Below, in pieces: positions 1-10,032 of a stretch of DNA of 64,000 nucleotides (positions are counted from its first letter, which is position 1; every line of letters starts with the position of its first letter). Under the pieces are notes generated by a model. The model was not told where the DNA came from. It saw nothing but the letters and a program-made list of their open reading frames with translations, and searched no databases. The DNA comes from Luteimonas endophytica (lineage in GTDB: Bacteria > Pseudomonadota > Gammaproteobacteria > Xanthomonadales > Xanthomonadaceae), in assembly GCF_029887875.1 (NCBI RefSeq), contig NZ_JARXRM010000019.1, positions 72,029 to 136,028 on the forward strand. The letters are read 5' to 3'. The translations under genes were made by a program, and so were the position numbers.

Positions 1-477
1 CCACAGCTCGCCGCCGATGTAGTTGCCCAGGCGCCCGAAGCCCAGGCCCTGCGGCACCAGCGGGGCGACGAAGTCCATCAGGTCGAAGAAGTGCAGGCCC
101 TGCCGGCGCGCCCACAGCCAGGCCGCGATCAGCACCCCGAGCAGGCCGCCGTGAAAGCTCATGCCGCCCTCGGTGACCCGCAGCAGCATCAGCGGGTCGG
201 CCACGAAATCCCCGAACGCATAGAACAGCACGTAGCCGATCCTGCCGCCCAGGATCACCCCGAGCATGCCGTAGAACATCAGGTCGCCGAACGCCTGCTC
301 GCTCACGCCCGGCAGCCGGCCGGCGCGGATCCTGCTACGCCCCAGCAGCCAGGCCACCGCGAATGCCAGCACGTACATGATGCCGTACCAGTGCACCTGC
401 GGATGGAAGCTGCGGCCGAACAGCTCGAAGGCCGGCAACGCGATCGCGACCGGGTCGATCTGGTGCAGATGGGTCAT
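1..477 (-). CDS. lgt: Prolipoprotein diacylglyceryl transferase, truncated by window edge
   Basis: Inner-membrane enzyme that moves the diacylglyceryl group of phosphatidylglycerol onto the lipobox cysteine of prolipoproteins, the first step of lipoprotein maturation. Only the first 159 codons lie in the window; the 3' part continues beyond base 1. Visible family features: start [20 protein letters not shown], a membrane segment containing [25 protein letters not shown], the conserved MSFHGG, and the signature [14 protein letters not shown] at the cut edge. The ATG at 477 begins immediately before the N-terminal periplasmic/membrane segment typical of Lgt. It lies 31 bases downstream of the terC-like stop and is probably co-transcribed with it. 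No frameshift is seen in the visible part. Confidence 0.95.
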   Translation of the reverse strand, partial: MTHLHQIDPVAIALPAFELFGRSFHPQVHWYGIMYVLAFAVAWLLGRSRIRAGRLPGVSEQAFGDLMFYGMLGVILGGRIGYVLFYAFGDFVADPLMLLRVTEGGMSFHGGLLGVLIAAWLWARRQGLHFFDLMDFVAPLVPQGLGFGRLGNYIGGELW

Positions 478-508
478 GGTCCGGCAGCTCCCGGCGTTCG
501 ACGCGCGC

Positions 509-1291
509 TCATCGCGGCATCGGCCGGCGCGGCTCGTCCACCGGCGGCGGCTCGATGCCGGCACGACGCATCGCGTTGCGCTTGGCCCACAGGTTGAGCA
601 ACTCCACCAGCGCCGAGAACCCCATCGCCCCGTAGATGTAGCCGCGCGGGATATGCAGCTCGAAGCCTTCCGCCATCAGGTACAGCCCGATCAGCACGAT
701 GAACGCCAGCGCCAGCATCTTCACGGTCGGGTTGGCGTCGATGAAGCGCCCGAGCGGCTGCGCCGCCAGCAGCATCACCGCCACCGCGATCAGGATCGCA
801 GCGACCATCACCGGTACGTACTCGGCCGCCATGCCGACCGCCGCGATCACCGAGTCCAGCGAGAACACGATGTCGATCACCGCGATCTGCGCGATCACCG
901 CACCGAACGACGCCGCGGCGGCCTTGCCTCCCACCCCGTCGCCATGGTCCTCGTCCCCACCCACCTGCTCGCGGATCTCCAGCACGCCCTTGACCACCAG
1001 GAACACGCCGCCGAGGATCAGCACCAGGTCGCGCACCGAGATCCCCTGGCCGAACAGCGCGAACAGGTCGTCGGTCAGGCGCGCCAGCCAGGCCAGGGTG
1101 AGCAGCAGCCCGATGCGGGTGATGCAGGCCACCGCGATGCCGAACTTGCGCGCGAACTCGCGCCGCTCCATCGGCAGCTTGCTGACCGCGATGGAAATGA
1201 ACACCAGGTTGTCGATGCCCAGCACGATCTCGATCGTGCTCAGGGTCAGCAGCAGGATCCATACCTGCGGGTCGGTCAGCAATTCCAGCAT
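509..1291 (-). CDS. TerC family integral membrane protein
   Basis: A 260-residue polytopic membrane protein of the TerC/Alx family, associated with metal ion (Mn) homeostasis or tellurium resistance; the substrate of this member is not known. Typical motifs are [16 protein letters not shown] near residue 20 and [19 protein letters not shown] in the second half, both carrying the conserved acidic residues inside membrane helices. A hydrophilic linker (roughly [15 protein letters not shown]) joins the two halves. I chose the ATG at 1291 ([11 protein letters not shown]) because it gives the usual family N-terminus; the frame stays open upstream but that part reads as low-complexity shadow. It lies between dgkA and lgt on the same strand. 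Confidence 0.9.
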   Translation of the reverse strand: MLELLTDPQVWILLLTLSTIEIVLGIDNLVFISIAVSKLPMERREFARKFGIAVACITRIGLLLTLAWLARLTDDLFALFGQGISVRDLVLILGGVFLVVKGVLEIREQVGGDEDHGDGVGGKAAAASFGAVIAQIAVIDIVFSLDSVIAAVGMAAEYVPVMVAAILIAVAVMLLAAQPLGRFIDANPTVKMLALAFIVLIGLYLMAEGFELHIPRGYIYGAMGFSALVELLNLWAKRNAMRRAGIEPPPVDEPRRPMPR

Positions 1292-1335
1292 GCGTTGCGT
1301 TTCCTCGATGGGTTGGCTTGGCGTGGCGCGACCGG

Positions 1336-1716
1336 CTAGACCCAGCGCGGCAGCAGGATCAGCGCCCAGGTGGCTCCGGCATTGAGCATCGCCACGAACA
1401 CCGCGGCCGAACCCATGTCCTTGGCGCGACCGGCGAGCTCGTGGCGTTCCGGGCCGAAACGTTCGATCACCGTCTCGATCGCCGAGTTCAGCAGCTCGAC
1501 CACGAGCACCAGCAGGCAGCTGCCCAGCAGCATCGCGCGCTCGAGGCCGTTGCCGCCCAGCCACAGCGCCAGCGGCGCCAGCACCCCCAGCAGGTAGGCC
1601 TCCAGCCGGAACGAGGACTCGTGCAGCCAGGCCGCGCGCAGCCCCTGAAGCGACCAGATGGTGGCCTTGTAGACCCGCCCCGGCCGGCGCGGCAGGTGCC
1701 CGTACTCGTCGGCCAT
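1336..1716 (-). CDS. dgkA: Diacylglycerol kinase (prokaryotic DgkA type)
   Basis: Small inner-membrane kinase that phosphorylates diacylglycerol to phosphatidate, recycling the diacylglycerol released during membrane-derived or periplasmic glucan synthesis. The 126-residue length and three-helix layout match the family. The signature VELLNSAIETVIER is followed by KDMGSAAVFVAMLNA, carrying the acidic catalytic and metal-binding residues. The ATG at 1716 (MADEYGHLPRR) is chosen; a longer frame reaching 1938 would add an Arg/Pro-rich segment unlike the family. A large NdvB-like glucan synthase lies at the other end of this window, but any functional link is only inference. Confidence 0.93.
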   Translation of the reverse strand: MADEYGHLPRRPGRVYKATIWSLQGLRAAWLHESSFRLEAYLLGVLAPLALWLGGNGLERAMLLGSCLLVLVVELLNSAIETVIERFGPERHELAGRAKDMGSAAVFVAMLNAGATWALILLPRWV

Positions 1717-1953
1717 GGCGGCGTCTTCAGCCGCCTGACGCGTCACGGCCGGTGGTGTCGGACGGGCGGGCGGTCCCCCGGCTGGCGGCGCGAAGGCCGG
1801 TGGGGGCTGACAGGGGCATCGGCTGCATCGGGATCGGGGTCGGGCCAGGCCGGAATGGCGCCATTCTGCCACAACCGCCGGGTGCGTCCGGCGTGGCGCG
1901 CCGGCGCGCGTTGCCACCCGCGCCGGCGGCTGATTCACTGTCGGCGTCCCCGC

Positions 1954-2331
1954 TCAGCCGCTCCGCGGCGCCGCGGCGGACTGGTAGAGGCTCAACACGT
2001 TGCCGTCCGGATCGAGAAAATCCAGTGACAGCCCGCCGTCCGGCGCCTCGCTCACCGGCACCACGATCTCGACGCCCTTGGCGACCAGCGCCTGGGCGCA
2101 GTCGTCGATGCCGCCGTCGATGCTGAACACCACTACCGGCGACTCGCCGGGCCGCGCCTCCCGCTGGATGAATACCAGCCAGACCGCCCCGGCCTGCGCG
2201 GTCGCGAACGTCCCGTCGTGGCCCTCGACCGCGGACACCGCCAGGCCCAGGGTGTCGCGATAGAAGTCGACCGCGCGGTCGAGACGGGAAACGAAGAACA
2301 CCACGGTTTCGAGCTTGGCCTGTGCGAGCAT
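1954..2331 (-). CDS. VOC/glyoxalase-fold family protein
   Basis: A 125-residue vicinal-oxygen-chelate superfamily protein (glyoxalase, bleomycin-resistance and dioxygenase fold). It starts ETVVFFVSRLDRAVDFYRDTLG and ends with SLDFLDPDGNVLSLYQ, the two betaalphabetabetabeta halves of a single VOC module. Substrate cannot be deduced. The ATG at 2331 is preceded by a good Shine-Dalgarno (AGAGGAGAT). It starts 25 bases downstream of the sigma-factor gene and is likely the third gene of a peptidase-sigma-VOC operon. Confidence 0.85.
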   Translation of the reverse strand: MLAQAKLETVVFFVSRLDRAVDFYRDTLGLAVSAVEGHDGTFATAQAGAVWLVFIQREARPGESPVVVFSIDGGIDDCAQALVAKGVEIVVPVSEAPDGGLSLDFLDPDGNVLSLYQSAAAPRSG

Positions 2332-2356
2332 CGGGGATCTCCTCTGTTGGTCCCGT

Positions 2357-3037
2357 CTATCCGTTGCCGCCGGGCGCCGGAACGTGAGCAGGCCGGTCCA
2401 CCAGCAGCAGATGACCGTCGGGATCGTGGGTCCCCACCGCCGCGATGCCGCGCATGGCCGCCTTCAGCGCGCGGCGCAGCGGCCCCGAACGCGGCCGGCC
2501 GCCACCCACCGGGGGCTCCGCCAGCGAGCGGATCGCGCCACGCAATTCCGGGGGCAGCGCCGCGACGGTCCTGCGAACCATCGCCACGCGCTGCCGGAAC
2601 GCCGCCTCCGGGACGCCCAGCAGCCAGCGGATCTCGGGGGCGCCCAGGCCGTGGAGCGCGAGTTCGGCGACCCTGCGCGAGGCCGGCGGCAGCTTCGCCA
2701 GCAGCTGCGTCGCGCAGGCTTCGGGTTCGGAGCCGTCCCCCGGACAGGGACCGAACTCCAGGGGGCCGGCCGCCGCGCGTTCACGCCGGCGGCGGCGCAC
2801 GGCGGTGCGGACCGCCAGCGCCGCCTGCCGCCGCAGCACCCCCGACAGCCACGCCGGATCGGCGCGGCGGGCCTGCAGCGCGACCAGCAGGACATCCTGC
2901 AGCAGGTCCTCGGCGTCGGCATCGCAGCGGCTCAGGCGGCGCGCCTGCGCGCGCAGCGCGCGCAGGGTGGACGGGTCGGGCAGACCGGGCCGGTCCGACA
3001 CCGGACCGGGCGCCGCCGCGGCGCACACGCCCGCCAT
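2357..3037 (-). CDS. ECF-like RNA polymerase sigma factor with C-terminal extension
   Basis: A 226-residue protein with the two-domain layout of sigma-70 family ECF factors. Region 2 is seen around SRCDADAEDLLQDVLLVALQ, the DAEDLLQDVF-type motif that contacts core polymerase. Region 4 is the helix-turn-helix LPPASRRVAELALHGLGAPE through FRQRVAMVRRTVAAL. About 60 residues follow region 4, including AMRGIAAVGTHDPDGHLLLV, which is longer than a minimal ECF factor. No anti-sigma gene is adjacent. The start is one base past the stop of the upstream peptidase gene, so the two are probably translationally coupled. The target regulon is unknown. It could be a divergent, weakly active sigma-like regulator. 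Confidence 0.75.
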   Translation of the reverse strand: MAGVCAAAAPGPVSDRPGLPDPSTLRALRAQARRLSRCDADAEDLLQDVLLVALQARRADPAWLSGVLRRQAALAVRTAVRRRRRERAAAGPLEFGPCPGDGSEPEACATQLLAKLPPASRRVAELALHGLGAPEIRWLLGVPEAAFRQRVAMVRRTVAALPPELRGAIRSLAEPPVGGGRPRSGPLRRALKAAMRGIAAVGTHDPDGHLLLVDRPAHVPAPGGNG

Positions 3038-3038
3038 G

Positions 3039-4052
3039 TCAGTCGGGGTCGCGGAAGATCGCGGTGCCGCGGCTGCCGTCCGGATTCACCCAGCCGCGGT
3101 ACATGCCCGGCGTGTTGAACGGCATGGCGATGGTCCCGTCGGCGTCCAGCGCGATCACCCCGCCGTCGCCGCCGTGGGCCGGGAGCACGTCCATCAGCAC
3201 CGTTCCGGCCGCCTCGCTCAGTGTCGCGCCGCCGTAGGCGACGCGCGCGCAGATGTCGTGGGCGACGGCATTGCGGATGAAGTACTCGCCCCAGCCGGTG
3301 CCGGACACGCCGCAGCGCGCGTCGGCCCAGGTGCCGGCACCGATCACCGGCGAATCGCCCACCCGGCCCCACTTCTTGTTGGTCATGCCACCGGTGGAGG
3401 TGGCCGCGGCGATATGCCCCTGGGCGTCCAGCGCCACCGCGCCGACGGTGCCGAAGTAACGACTCGCCGGGAGCCGGCCGGCGGCGCTGCGACCGGCCGC
3501 GGCCTCGCGCGCCCGCGCCCGCTCGAGCTGCTCGCGGCGCAGCGGCGTGTCGAACCAGTCGTTGGGCACCCGCTCCAGATCCGGGTGATCGTCGGCGAAG
3601 CGCTCGGCCCCTGCGCCGATCAGCATCACGTGCGGGGAACGCTCCATGACCCGGCGCGCGAGCGAGATCGGGCTGCGCACGGTGGCGACCGCCGCGACCG
3701 CACCGGCGCGGCGGGTATGCCCCTCCATGATCGAAGCGTCCAGCTCGTGCCGTCCCTCGGCATTGAACACGGCCCCCTTGCCGGCGTTGAACCGCGGCGA
3801 TTCCTCCAGCACCCGCACCGCCGCCTGCACCGCGTCCAGCGCGCTGCCGCCCTCGGCCAGCAGCGCGTGGCCCGCATCCAGGGCGCGGTCGAGGTCGGCG
3901 CGGATCGCGGCTTCCTCGGCCGCGCCGAGCGCGTCCCGCTCCATCACCCCGGCGCCGCCGTGCACCACCAGGGCGACGCGCGGCGCGGGGTCGTCGGCGG
4001 CCGCCGCGGTGGCGGCCGCCACGGCCAGGAGCAGCAGGGACAGGATGCGCAT
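3039..4052 (-). CDS. Isoaspartyl peptidase / L-asparaginase (Ntn-hydrolase), exported
   Basis: A 337-residue plant-type asparaginase/isoaspartyl peptidase, which removes isoaspartyl residues from dipeptides or hydrolyses asparagine. Family landmarks are VVHGGAGV near the N-terminus, FNAGKGAVFN, DASIMEG, and the autocleavage site FGTVGAVALD, whose Thr becomes the N-terminal nucleophile of the beta subunit. TSTGGMTNKKWGRVGDSPVI also matches the family. The N-terminus MRILSLLLLAVAAATAAAAD is a Sec signal peptide, so the mature enzyme is predicted to be periplasmic. The ATG at 4052 is chosen because it begins this signal; the frame extends upstream without coding character. It is followed immediately by the sigma-like gene. 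Confidence 0.9.
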   Translation of the reverse strand: MRILSLLLLAVAAATAAAADDPAPRVALVVHGGAGVMERDALGAAEEAAIRADLDRALDAGHALLAEGGSALDAVQAAVRVLEESPRFNAGKGAVFNAEGRHELDASIMEGHTRRAGAVAAVATVRSPISLARRVMERSPHVMLIGAGAERFADDHPDLERVPNDWFDTPLRREQLERARAREAAAGRSAAGRLPASRYFGTVGAVALDAQGHIAAATSTGGMTNKKWGRVGDSPVIGAGTWADARCGVSGTGWGEYFIRNAVAHDICARVAYGGATLSEAAGTVLMDVLPAHGGDGGVIALDADGTIAMPFNTPGMYRGWVNPDGSRGTAIFRDPD

Positions 4053-4135
4053 GCGTCGGCTCCGCGAAAACCCCGAGGATACCGGAGCCGGGAAAGGGCG
4101 ACACGCGGCAGCGTTCTCGCGCCGGGCGCCCGGCA

Positions 4136-5371
4136 TCACTGCTGGCGCAGCGCCTCGATCGGATCCAGCTGCGAGGCCTTTCGTGCCGGGTAGTAGCCGA
4201 AGAACAGCCCGGTGGCGATCGAGAACCCCGCGGCCATGCCGATCACCTGGCCGTCCAGCTGCACCGGCAGCGCCCCGAACCGTCCCACCAGCAGCGCCCC
4301 GGCGATGCCCAGGACGATGCCGATCGCGCCGCCGATCAGCGAGATCAGCATCGCCTCGGCGAGGAACTGCCGGCGCACGTCGGACGGCCCGGCGCCGACC
4401 GCCATGCGCAGGCCGATCTCGCGGATCCGCTCGGTCACCGAGACCAGCATGATGTTCATGATGCCGATGCCGCCGACGATCAGCGAGATCGTCGCCACCG
4501 CCCCCAGCAGCAGCGACATCAGCCGGGTGGTGGCGGTGCGCGTGGCCACGATCTCCGAGATGTTGCGGACGCTGAAATCGTCCTCTTCGCCGGGGCCGAT
4601 GCGGTGGCGCTGGCGCAGCAGGGCCTCGACCTCGCCCTGCACGTAGGACAGGTCGTCGGCCTCGCGCACGGTCAGCGCGATCTGCATCACCGCGCGCGGC
4701 GGCAGGCCCATCGCCCCGAGCAGGCGCCGCCGCCCGGTCTCCATCGGCACCATCATCACGTCGTCCTGGTCCTGGCCGAAGCCACCCTGCCCCTTGGGCT
4801 CCAGCACCCCCACCACGGTGAACAGCACCCGCCCCAGCCGCACCGTCTCGCCGATGCCGCTGTCCTGGCCGAACAGCTCGCGGCGGACCGTCTCGCCCAG
4901 GATCACCACCTTGGCGGCGCCGGTATAGTGCTGCGGCTCGAACGGCTGGCCCTCGGCCAGCCGCCAGGCGTTGATCTCGAAGTAGTCCGGCTCCACGCCT
5001 TGCCAGGTCGCCGCCCAGTTGTTCTCGGCGAACACCACCTGGGCGCTGCCGCGCAGCGAACCGGACACGTACTGCACCTCGGGAATCTCGCTGCGGATCG
5101 CTTCCGCATCGCCCTCGGTGAGGGTGAAGAAGCTGCTCGCGCTCATCCGCGCACCGCCCGGCCCGCGCCGCGAGCCCGGCGAGATGTCGAGCCGCTGCGA
5201 ACCTAGCCCCGAGACCAGCTTGTCGATTTCCGACTGGGTGCCCTGCCCCACCGAGACCATCACGATCACCGCGGCGATGCCGATGATCACGCCCAGCGAG
5301 GTGAGCGCGCTGCGCATCCAGTTGCCGCGCAGGGCGAAGACGGCGGTGCGGAGGATGTCGGTGAAGGTCAT
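4136..5371 (-). CDS. MacB-like ABC transporter permease
   Basis: A 411-residue FtsX/MacB-type permease. It has an N-terminal transmembrane helix (SALTSLGVIIGIAAVIVMVS), a large periplasmic MacB_PCD domain (about residues 45-270), then three C-terminal helices including ATISLIVGGIGIMNIMLVSV and the conserved EIGLRMAVGA cytoplasmic loop. It ends in GYYPARKASQLDPIEALRQQ, the usual MacB C-terminus. In Escherichia coli MacB the ATPase is fused; here it is a separate upstream gene. With the MacA-like adaptor it should form a tripartite exporter working with a TolC-like outer-membrane channel, which is not encoded here. It is separated from the ATPase gene by a 112-base repeat-containing spacer. Confidence 0.92.
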   Translation of the reverse strand: MTFTDILRTAVFALRGNWMRSALTSLGVIIGIAAVIVMVSVGQGTQSEIDKLVSGLGSQRLDISPGSRRGPGGARMSASSFFTLTEGDAEAIRSEIPEVQYVSGSLRGSAQVVFAENNWAATWQGVEPDYFEINAWRLAEGQPFEPQHYTGAAKVVILGETVRRELFGQDSGIGETVRLGRVLFTVVGVLEPKGQGGFGQDQDDVMMVPMETGRRRLLGAMGLPPRAVMQIALTVREADDLSYVQGEVEALLRQRHRIGPGEEDDFSVRNISEIVATRTATTRLMSLLLGAVATISLIVGGIGIMNIMLVSVTERIREIGLRMAVGAGPSDVRRQFLAEAMLISLIGGAIGIVLGIAGALLVGRFGALPVQLDGQVIGMAAGFSIATGLFFGYYPARKASQLDPIEALRQQ

Positions 5372-5377
5372 GGGGCT

Positions 5378-5483
5378 GTGATTGGGGATTGGGGGATTGG
5401 CGGCTGGCTATGGATGGATGGTCGTGCGGCGCCATGGGGCGAGGAAGAGGCGTGATCGGATACGGCCACATGCACTTGGCCAA

Positions 5484-5506
<23 letters not shown>
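5378..5506. repeat. Inverted GATTGG-type repeats flanking the exporter ATPase/permease junction
   Basis: Between the ATPase and permease genes, 5378-5400 carries GTGATTGGGGATTGGGGGAT and 5480-5506 carries CCAATCACGAATCACCAATC and further CCAATC units. The two are imperfect inverted copies around an 80-base segment. The second arm supplies the ATPase stop codon and final codons. Related to, but not identical with, the TCGGGAA units elsewhere. Confidence 0.65.
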
Positions 5507-6190
<684 letters not shown>

Positions 6191-6194
<4 letters not shown>

Positions 6195-7714
6195 GGGTCC
6201 GCCCGTTCGCCGGTGATCAGGATGTCGCCTTCGGCCACCTCGCCCGAGATCTCGGTGTTGCTGCCGTCGCTGGCCCCGATACGGACCATCGCCGCCCGCG
6301 GCCTGTCGTCGACCAGCTTGTACACTGGTGCGTATCGCGCCCCGGCCAGCGCCACCAGCTCGCGGTCCCAGCGCTGGCGCTGGCCGGCGTCGAGACTGTC
6401 GCGGAAGGCGGCGAAATCCTGCCGATAGCGCTGCAGCATGCGCTGGCGCATCTGCGCCTGGATGTTGCCGTCGCCGGCGCCCGGGCCGATCACGCGCATG
6501 CCGCCGCCACCGCCGCCGAACACGCTGCCGCCGCCCTGCGGCGCGGCGGCGCGGCGCGCCTCCGCGCGCTGGCGGATCTGTGCGATGGCGGCATCGAACG
6601 CCTCGCGCTGGGCGGCGGTGAGCTCCATCGTCCCGGCCAGCCGCGCCAGCCCCTCGACCGCGCCGCCGCCGGCCCGCACCGGCGGCGCCTGGAGCGCGGC
6701 GGCCTGGGCGTCGGAGGGCTTGTAGCGCAGCGCGGCATTGGAGGCCAGCAGCACGTCGTCGCGGTGGCTGACTTCGATCTCGGCGTTCACGGTCAGCCCG
6801 GGCAGCAGGGTGCCGTCGCCGTTGTCCACGCTCACCACCACCGGATAGGTGATGACGTTGTTGGTGTCGGTGGCCGACAGCCGCACCTGGCGGACCTCGC
6901 CGCGGAAGCGCCGGTCGGCGAAGGCATCGACGGTGAAGGTGACCGCCTGGCCCTCGGCGACCTGGCCGATATCGGCCTCGTCCACCGCGAGCTCGATCTG
7001 CATCTTGCCGAGGTCCTCGGCGATGGTGAACAGCTCCGGCGCCTGCAGGCTGGCAGCGACGGTCTGGCCGGGTTCGATCGTGCGGGTGAGCACCACCCCG
7101 TCGACCGGCGAGCGGATCTCGGTGCGGTCGAGGTTGACCTGGGTGGTCTGCAGCGATGCGGCCTGCTGGCGGATCTGCGCGCGCGCCGACGCGACCTGGG
7201 CGCGCGCCTGGTCGAGCGCGGAACGCGCCAGGTCGACATCGCTTCGCGCGACCAGCTGCCGCTCGCCCAGCCCGGCCTTGCGGCGGTGGTCGAGTTCCGC
7301 GTTGCGCAGGGTCGCCTCGGCCTGCGCCAGCGCGGCACGGGCGCTGGCCACCTGTGCGTTGCCCTGGTCGATCTGCGCCTGGTAGCTGCTCGGGTCGATG
7401 CGCGCAATCAGCTGGCCCTTGCGCACCTGGTCGTTGAAATCGACCAGCACGTCGGTGACCTGCCCCGAGATCTGGCTGCCGATCACCACCGTGGAGGTCG
7501 CGCTGAGCGTGCCGGTGGCCGAGATCACCACGCGAATGTCGCCGCGCTCGACCACGGTGGTGCGCCAGGCGCCCTCGCCCCCCTCGTCGCCGCGTTGCAG
7601 CCAGGCCCAGGCCCCGGCGGCGATGACCGCCGCCGCCAGCGCCAGCAGCGCGAGGCGACGCGGGAGTCCGGGTTTCGTCTTGCGCGCGGGCGCGGGTTTG
7701 CGGGGCTGGCTCAT
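6191..7714 (-). CDS. MacA-like periplasmic adaptor (HlyD/membrane fusion protein)
   Basis: A 507-residue membrane fusion protein linking the inner-membrane ABC exporter to an outer-membrane channel. The N-terminal anchor is LALLALAAAVIAAGAWAWL; then the lipoyl half VVISATGTLSATSTVVIG, QISGQVTDVLVDFNDQVRKG, a long alpha-hairpin (about residues 90-180, Ala/Gln-rich), RTEIRSPVDGVVL, and the beta-barrel domain. An unusual insert of about 110 residues follows YKPSDAQ: it contains ELTAAQREAF, a glycine-rich stretch, and LDAGQRQRWDREL, before the membrane-proximal domain resumes. ATG 7714 (MSQPRKPAP) is preferred over a TTG/GTG-type start further upstream. First gene of the exporter set and downstream of the ColRS-like genes. 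Confidence 0.9.
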
Positions 7715-7807
7715 GAGGTCCTGGTCCGTAGGGTCTAGGCGGGAACGCACGGCGCCTGCCCGGCGTTGACAGGCCACGCAACCGCGGGTGAACGCCGCCC
7801 CGCCGCC

Positions 7808-9079
7808 TCAGCCGCCGAACCGGATCACCGCGGTGGTGCCCCGGCCGGGCACGCTCTCGAGCGCGACCGGCCAGCCGAAACGCTCGCCGAGCCGGCGCAC
7901 GATCGACAGCCCCATGCCCTTGCCGCTGGCGAACTGGTCGGCGCGATAGAACGGATCGTAGGCGCGTTCCAGGGTTTCAGCGCTCATGCCGATCCCGGTA
8001 TCGCGCACCACCAGGCGATCGGGGGCGACCTCGACCTCGACGCTGCCGGCTTCGGTGAACACGCAGGCGTTGCTCAGCAGATTGCCGAGCATCACCCCCA
8101 GGACCCGCGGCGGCGCGTGCAGCCGCGGCGTGGCGGTGCCGGTGACGCGCAGATCCACCGGTTTGCCCGCGAGCAGCGGCCTGGCCTTCTCCACCTCCTC
8201 GAACACCACCTCGCGCACGTCGAGCTCGACGCTCTCCGGAGCCACCTGGGCCTCGCGCGCCAGGATCAGGAACGCGTCGATCACCGCTTCCATGTCACGG
8301 CTGGCGCGCTGGATGCGCTGCAGCGAGCGCAACGCCCGCGGCTGCAGCTCCGGGTCGGTAAGCAGCATGTCGGTGGCCACCCGGATCACCGTCAGGGGGG
8401 TGCGCAGTTCGTGGCTGGCGTCGCGCGTGAAATCGCGTTCGCGCCGCACGAAGGCATGCACCCGCTCGGACAGGTCGACCAGCGCGCCGCTGAGCTGGCG
8501 CACCTCGGTGCCGACGTCGCCGGGAATGCGCTCGGGCGCAAGGATCCCGGCGACGTCGCCGTCGGGCTCCCAGTGCGCGACCTGGCTGGCGAGCCAGCTG
8601 ACCGGCGCGATCAGGCGCCGCGAGGTGCGGTAGGTCAGCCAGGTCACCAGGTAGAGCGCCAGCATGCCCGCCAGCATCAACGCCAGCGCCCCGCCCCAGA
8701 GCACCCGTTTGGGATAGGCGAACGACATGTCGACGTACAGGCGGCCGGCCGCGGTCTGCTGGACCAGCACGTTGCGGTCGAACCCCGGCATCTGGTGATA
8801 GCCCGGCGGCAGCCGGCGCAGGGCCTCCGGCAGCGTGGCGCCCGCGGCCCCCGCCGGCACGAAATGCACTTCCGAGTTGGAGGTGGCCGGGGGCAGGAAA
8901 TCCGGGTCTGCCGCACGGCCGGCCCAGAACTCCTCGGCCTGGGCGTCCAGCCTGGCGTTGATCAGCACCTCCAGCCCGTACGCGCAGGCCACGGTGATGC
9001 CCACCACGATCGCCAGGCTCGCCAGCGCCGCCTGCATGAGAAAGGCATAGCGCAGCTTGCGTGGCAGGCCCTGGGACAT
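7808..9079 (-). CDS. ColS-like sensor histidine kinase
   Basis: A 423-residue two-component sensor kinase. The first transmembrane helix is near residues 12-36 and the second near 126-150, bracketing a periplasmic sensor of roughly 90 residues. A HAMP-like linker precedes the dimerisation/phosphoacceptor box FTRDASHELRTPLTVI. The ATPase domain has MLGNLLSNACVF (N box), VVRDTGIGMS (G1) and GKGMGLSIVRRLGERFG (G2). All catalytic motifs look intact. It starts 24 bases after the response-regulator gene, so they form one operon. The partner regulator closely resembles ColR, hence the ColS-like name. The signal is unknown; related systems sense metals or envelope damage. Position upstream of the exporter suggests co-regulation. 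Confidence 0.88.
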   Translation of the reverse strand: MSQGLPRKLRYAFLMQAALASLAIVVGITVACAYGLEVLINARLDAQAEEFWAGRAADPDFLPPATSNSEVHFVPAGAAGATLPEALRRLPPGYHQMPGFDRNVLVQQTAAGRLYVDMSFAYPKRVLWGGALALMLAGMLALYLVTWLTYRTSRRLIAPVSWLASQVAHWEPDGDVAGILAPERIPGDVGTEVRQLSGALVDLSERVHAFVRRERDFTRDASHELRTPLTVIRVATDMLLTDPELQPRALRSLQRIQRASRDMEAVIDAFLILAREAQVAPESVELDVREVVFEEVEKARPLLAGKPVDLRVTGTATPRLHAPPRVLGVMLGNLLSNACVFTEAGSVEVEVAPDRLVVRDTGIGMSAETLERAYDPFYRADQFASGKGMGLSIVRRLGERFGWPVALESVPGRGTTAVIRFGG

Positions 9080-9103
9080 CGCGGTGCGATCGGTACCGCG
9101 GCG

Positions 9104-9817
9104 TCAGGCCGGCGACTGCTCGATGTCGGCGATGCGGTAGCCGGCGCTCTGCACGGTATGCAGCAGCGGCCGGTCGAACGGCTTGTCGATGGTCTTGCGC
9201 AGGTTGTACAGGTGGCTGCGCAGGGTGTCGGAGTCGGGAAGGCTGTTGCCCCAGATCTCGCGCTCGATCTCCTGCCTGCTGACCACCCGTGGCGATTCGC
9301 GCATCAGGATGGTGAGCAGCTTCAGGCCGATCGGCGAGAGCTGCAGCTCCTGCCCCGCGCGGGTGGCGCGCAGGCTGGCCGGGTCGAGCACCAGGTCGGC
9401 GACCTTCAGCACCTCGGAGCCGACCTGGCGGCGCTCCCTGCGGATCAGCGCCCGCAGCCGTGCTTCCAGTTCCTGGATCGCGAACGGCTTGGTGAGGTAG
9501 TCGTCGGCACCCGAGCCGAGCCCGGTGAGTTTCTCGTCGAGGGTGTCGCGCGCGGTCAGCATCAGCACCGGGGTCGACTTGCGGGCCTCCTCGCGCAGGC
9601 GCTTGCAGACCTCGATGCCGTCCAGCCGCGGCAGCATCAGGTCCAGCACGATCACGTCGTAGCTGTTCTCCGACGCCAACCGGTAGCCATCCAGGCCATC
9701 GGCGGCATAGTCGACCTCGAAGCCGCGACCCTCGAGATACTCGCCGACCATTTCGGAGATGTTTCGGTTGTCCTCGACGATCAGGATGAGACCGCCCGGT
9801 TCCTGGGTTCCACGCAT
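9104..9817 (-). CDS. ColR-like OmpR-family response regulator
   Basis: A 237-residue response regulator. The receiver domain carries IVEDNRN, phosphoacceptor Asp59 in VIVLDLMLP, MLTARDTLDEK and DDYLTKPFA. The C-terminal winged helix (about residues 135-230) includes LSPIGLKLLTILMRESPRVV and the strongly ColR-like ending LRKTIDKPFDRPLLHTVQS. The ATG at 9817 has an upstream CGGAG at appropriate spacing. It heads an operon with the kinase and is followed by the exporter genes after a 93-base gap. The 215-base region upstream presumably contains its promoter, but I could not identify convincing boxes. Confidence 0.9.
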   Translation of the reverse strand: MRGTQEPGGLILIVEDNRNISEMVGEYLEGRGFEVDYAADGLDGYRLASENSYDVIVLDLMLPRLDGIEVCKRLREEARKSTPVLMLTARDTLDEKLTGLGSGADDYLTKPFAIQELEARLRALIRRERRQVGSEVLKVADLVLDPASLRATRAGQELQLSPIGLKLLTILMRESPRVVSRQEIEREIWGNSLPDSDTLRSHLYNLRKTIDKPFDRPLLHTVQSAGYRIADIEQSPA

Positions 9818-10032
9818 ACTGGCTCCGATCCACAAAGGGGTTGAAAAGAAGGGGGGCTTCAGCTTTGTGAAGGATGCCGGTCTGGCGGTGCAGGGCTCGT
9901 GAAGAAGTCGTTGCGGCGCGGTGCGCCGCCGGGTTTGCCAGCGACCGGCGCCCGTGGCGCCGGTGGAAGGGCGCCCTCGCGGCGGGGCCGGAACGGGCCG
10001 GCTGGCGCCCGCCCGGGAGCCGCGCGCCCGAC

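Noticed and set aside
1717..1938. N-terminal extension of dgkA to base 1938
   Set aside because: The extra residues are Pro/Arg-rich and not found in DgkA; the ATG at 1716 gives a normal-length enzyme.
7766..9844. Plus-strand open frame opposite the ColRS-like genes
   Set aside because: The minus strand has complete kinase and regulator motifs and the plus product is His/Gln/Arg-rich without a fold.
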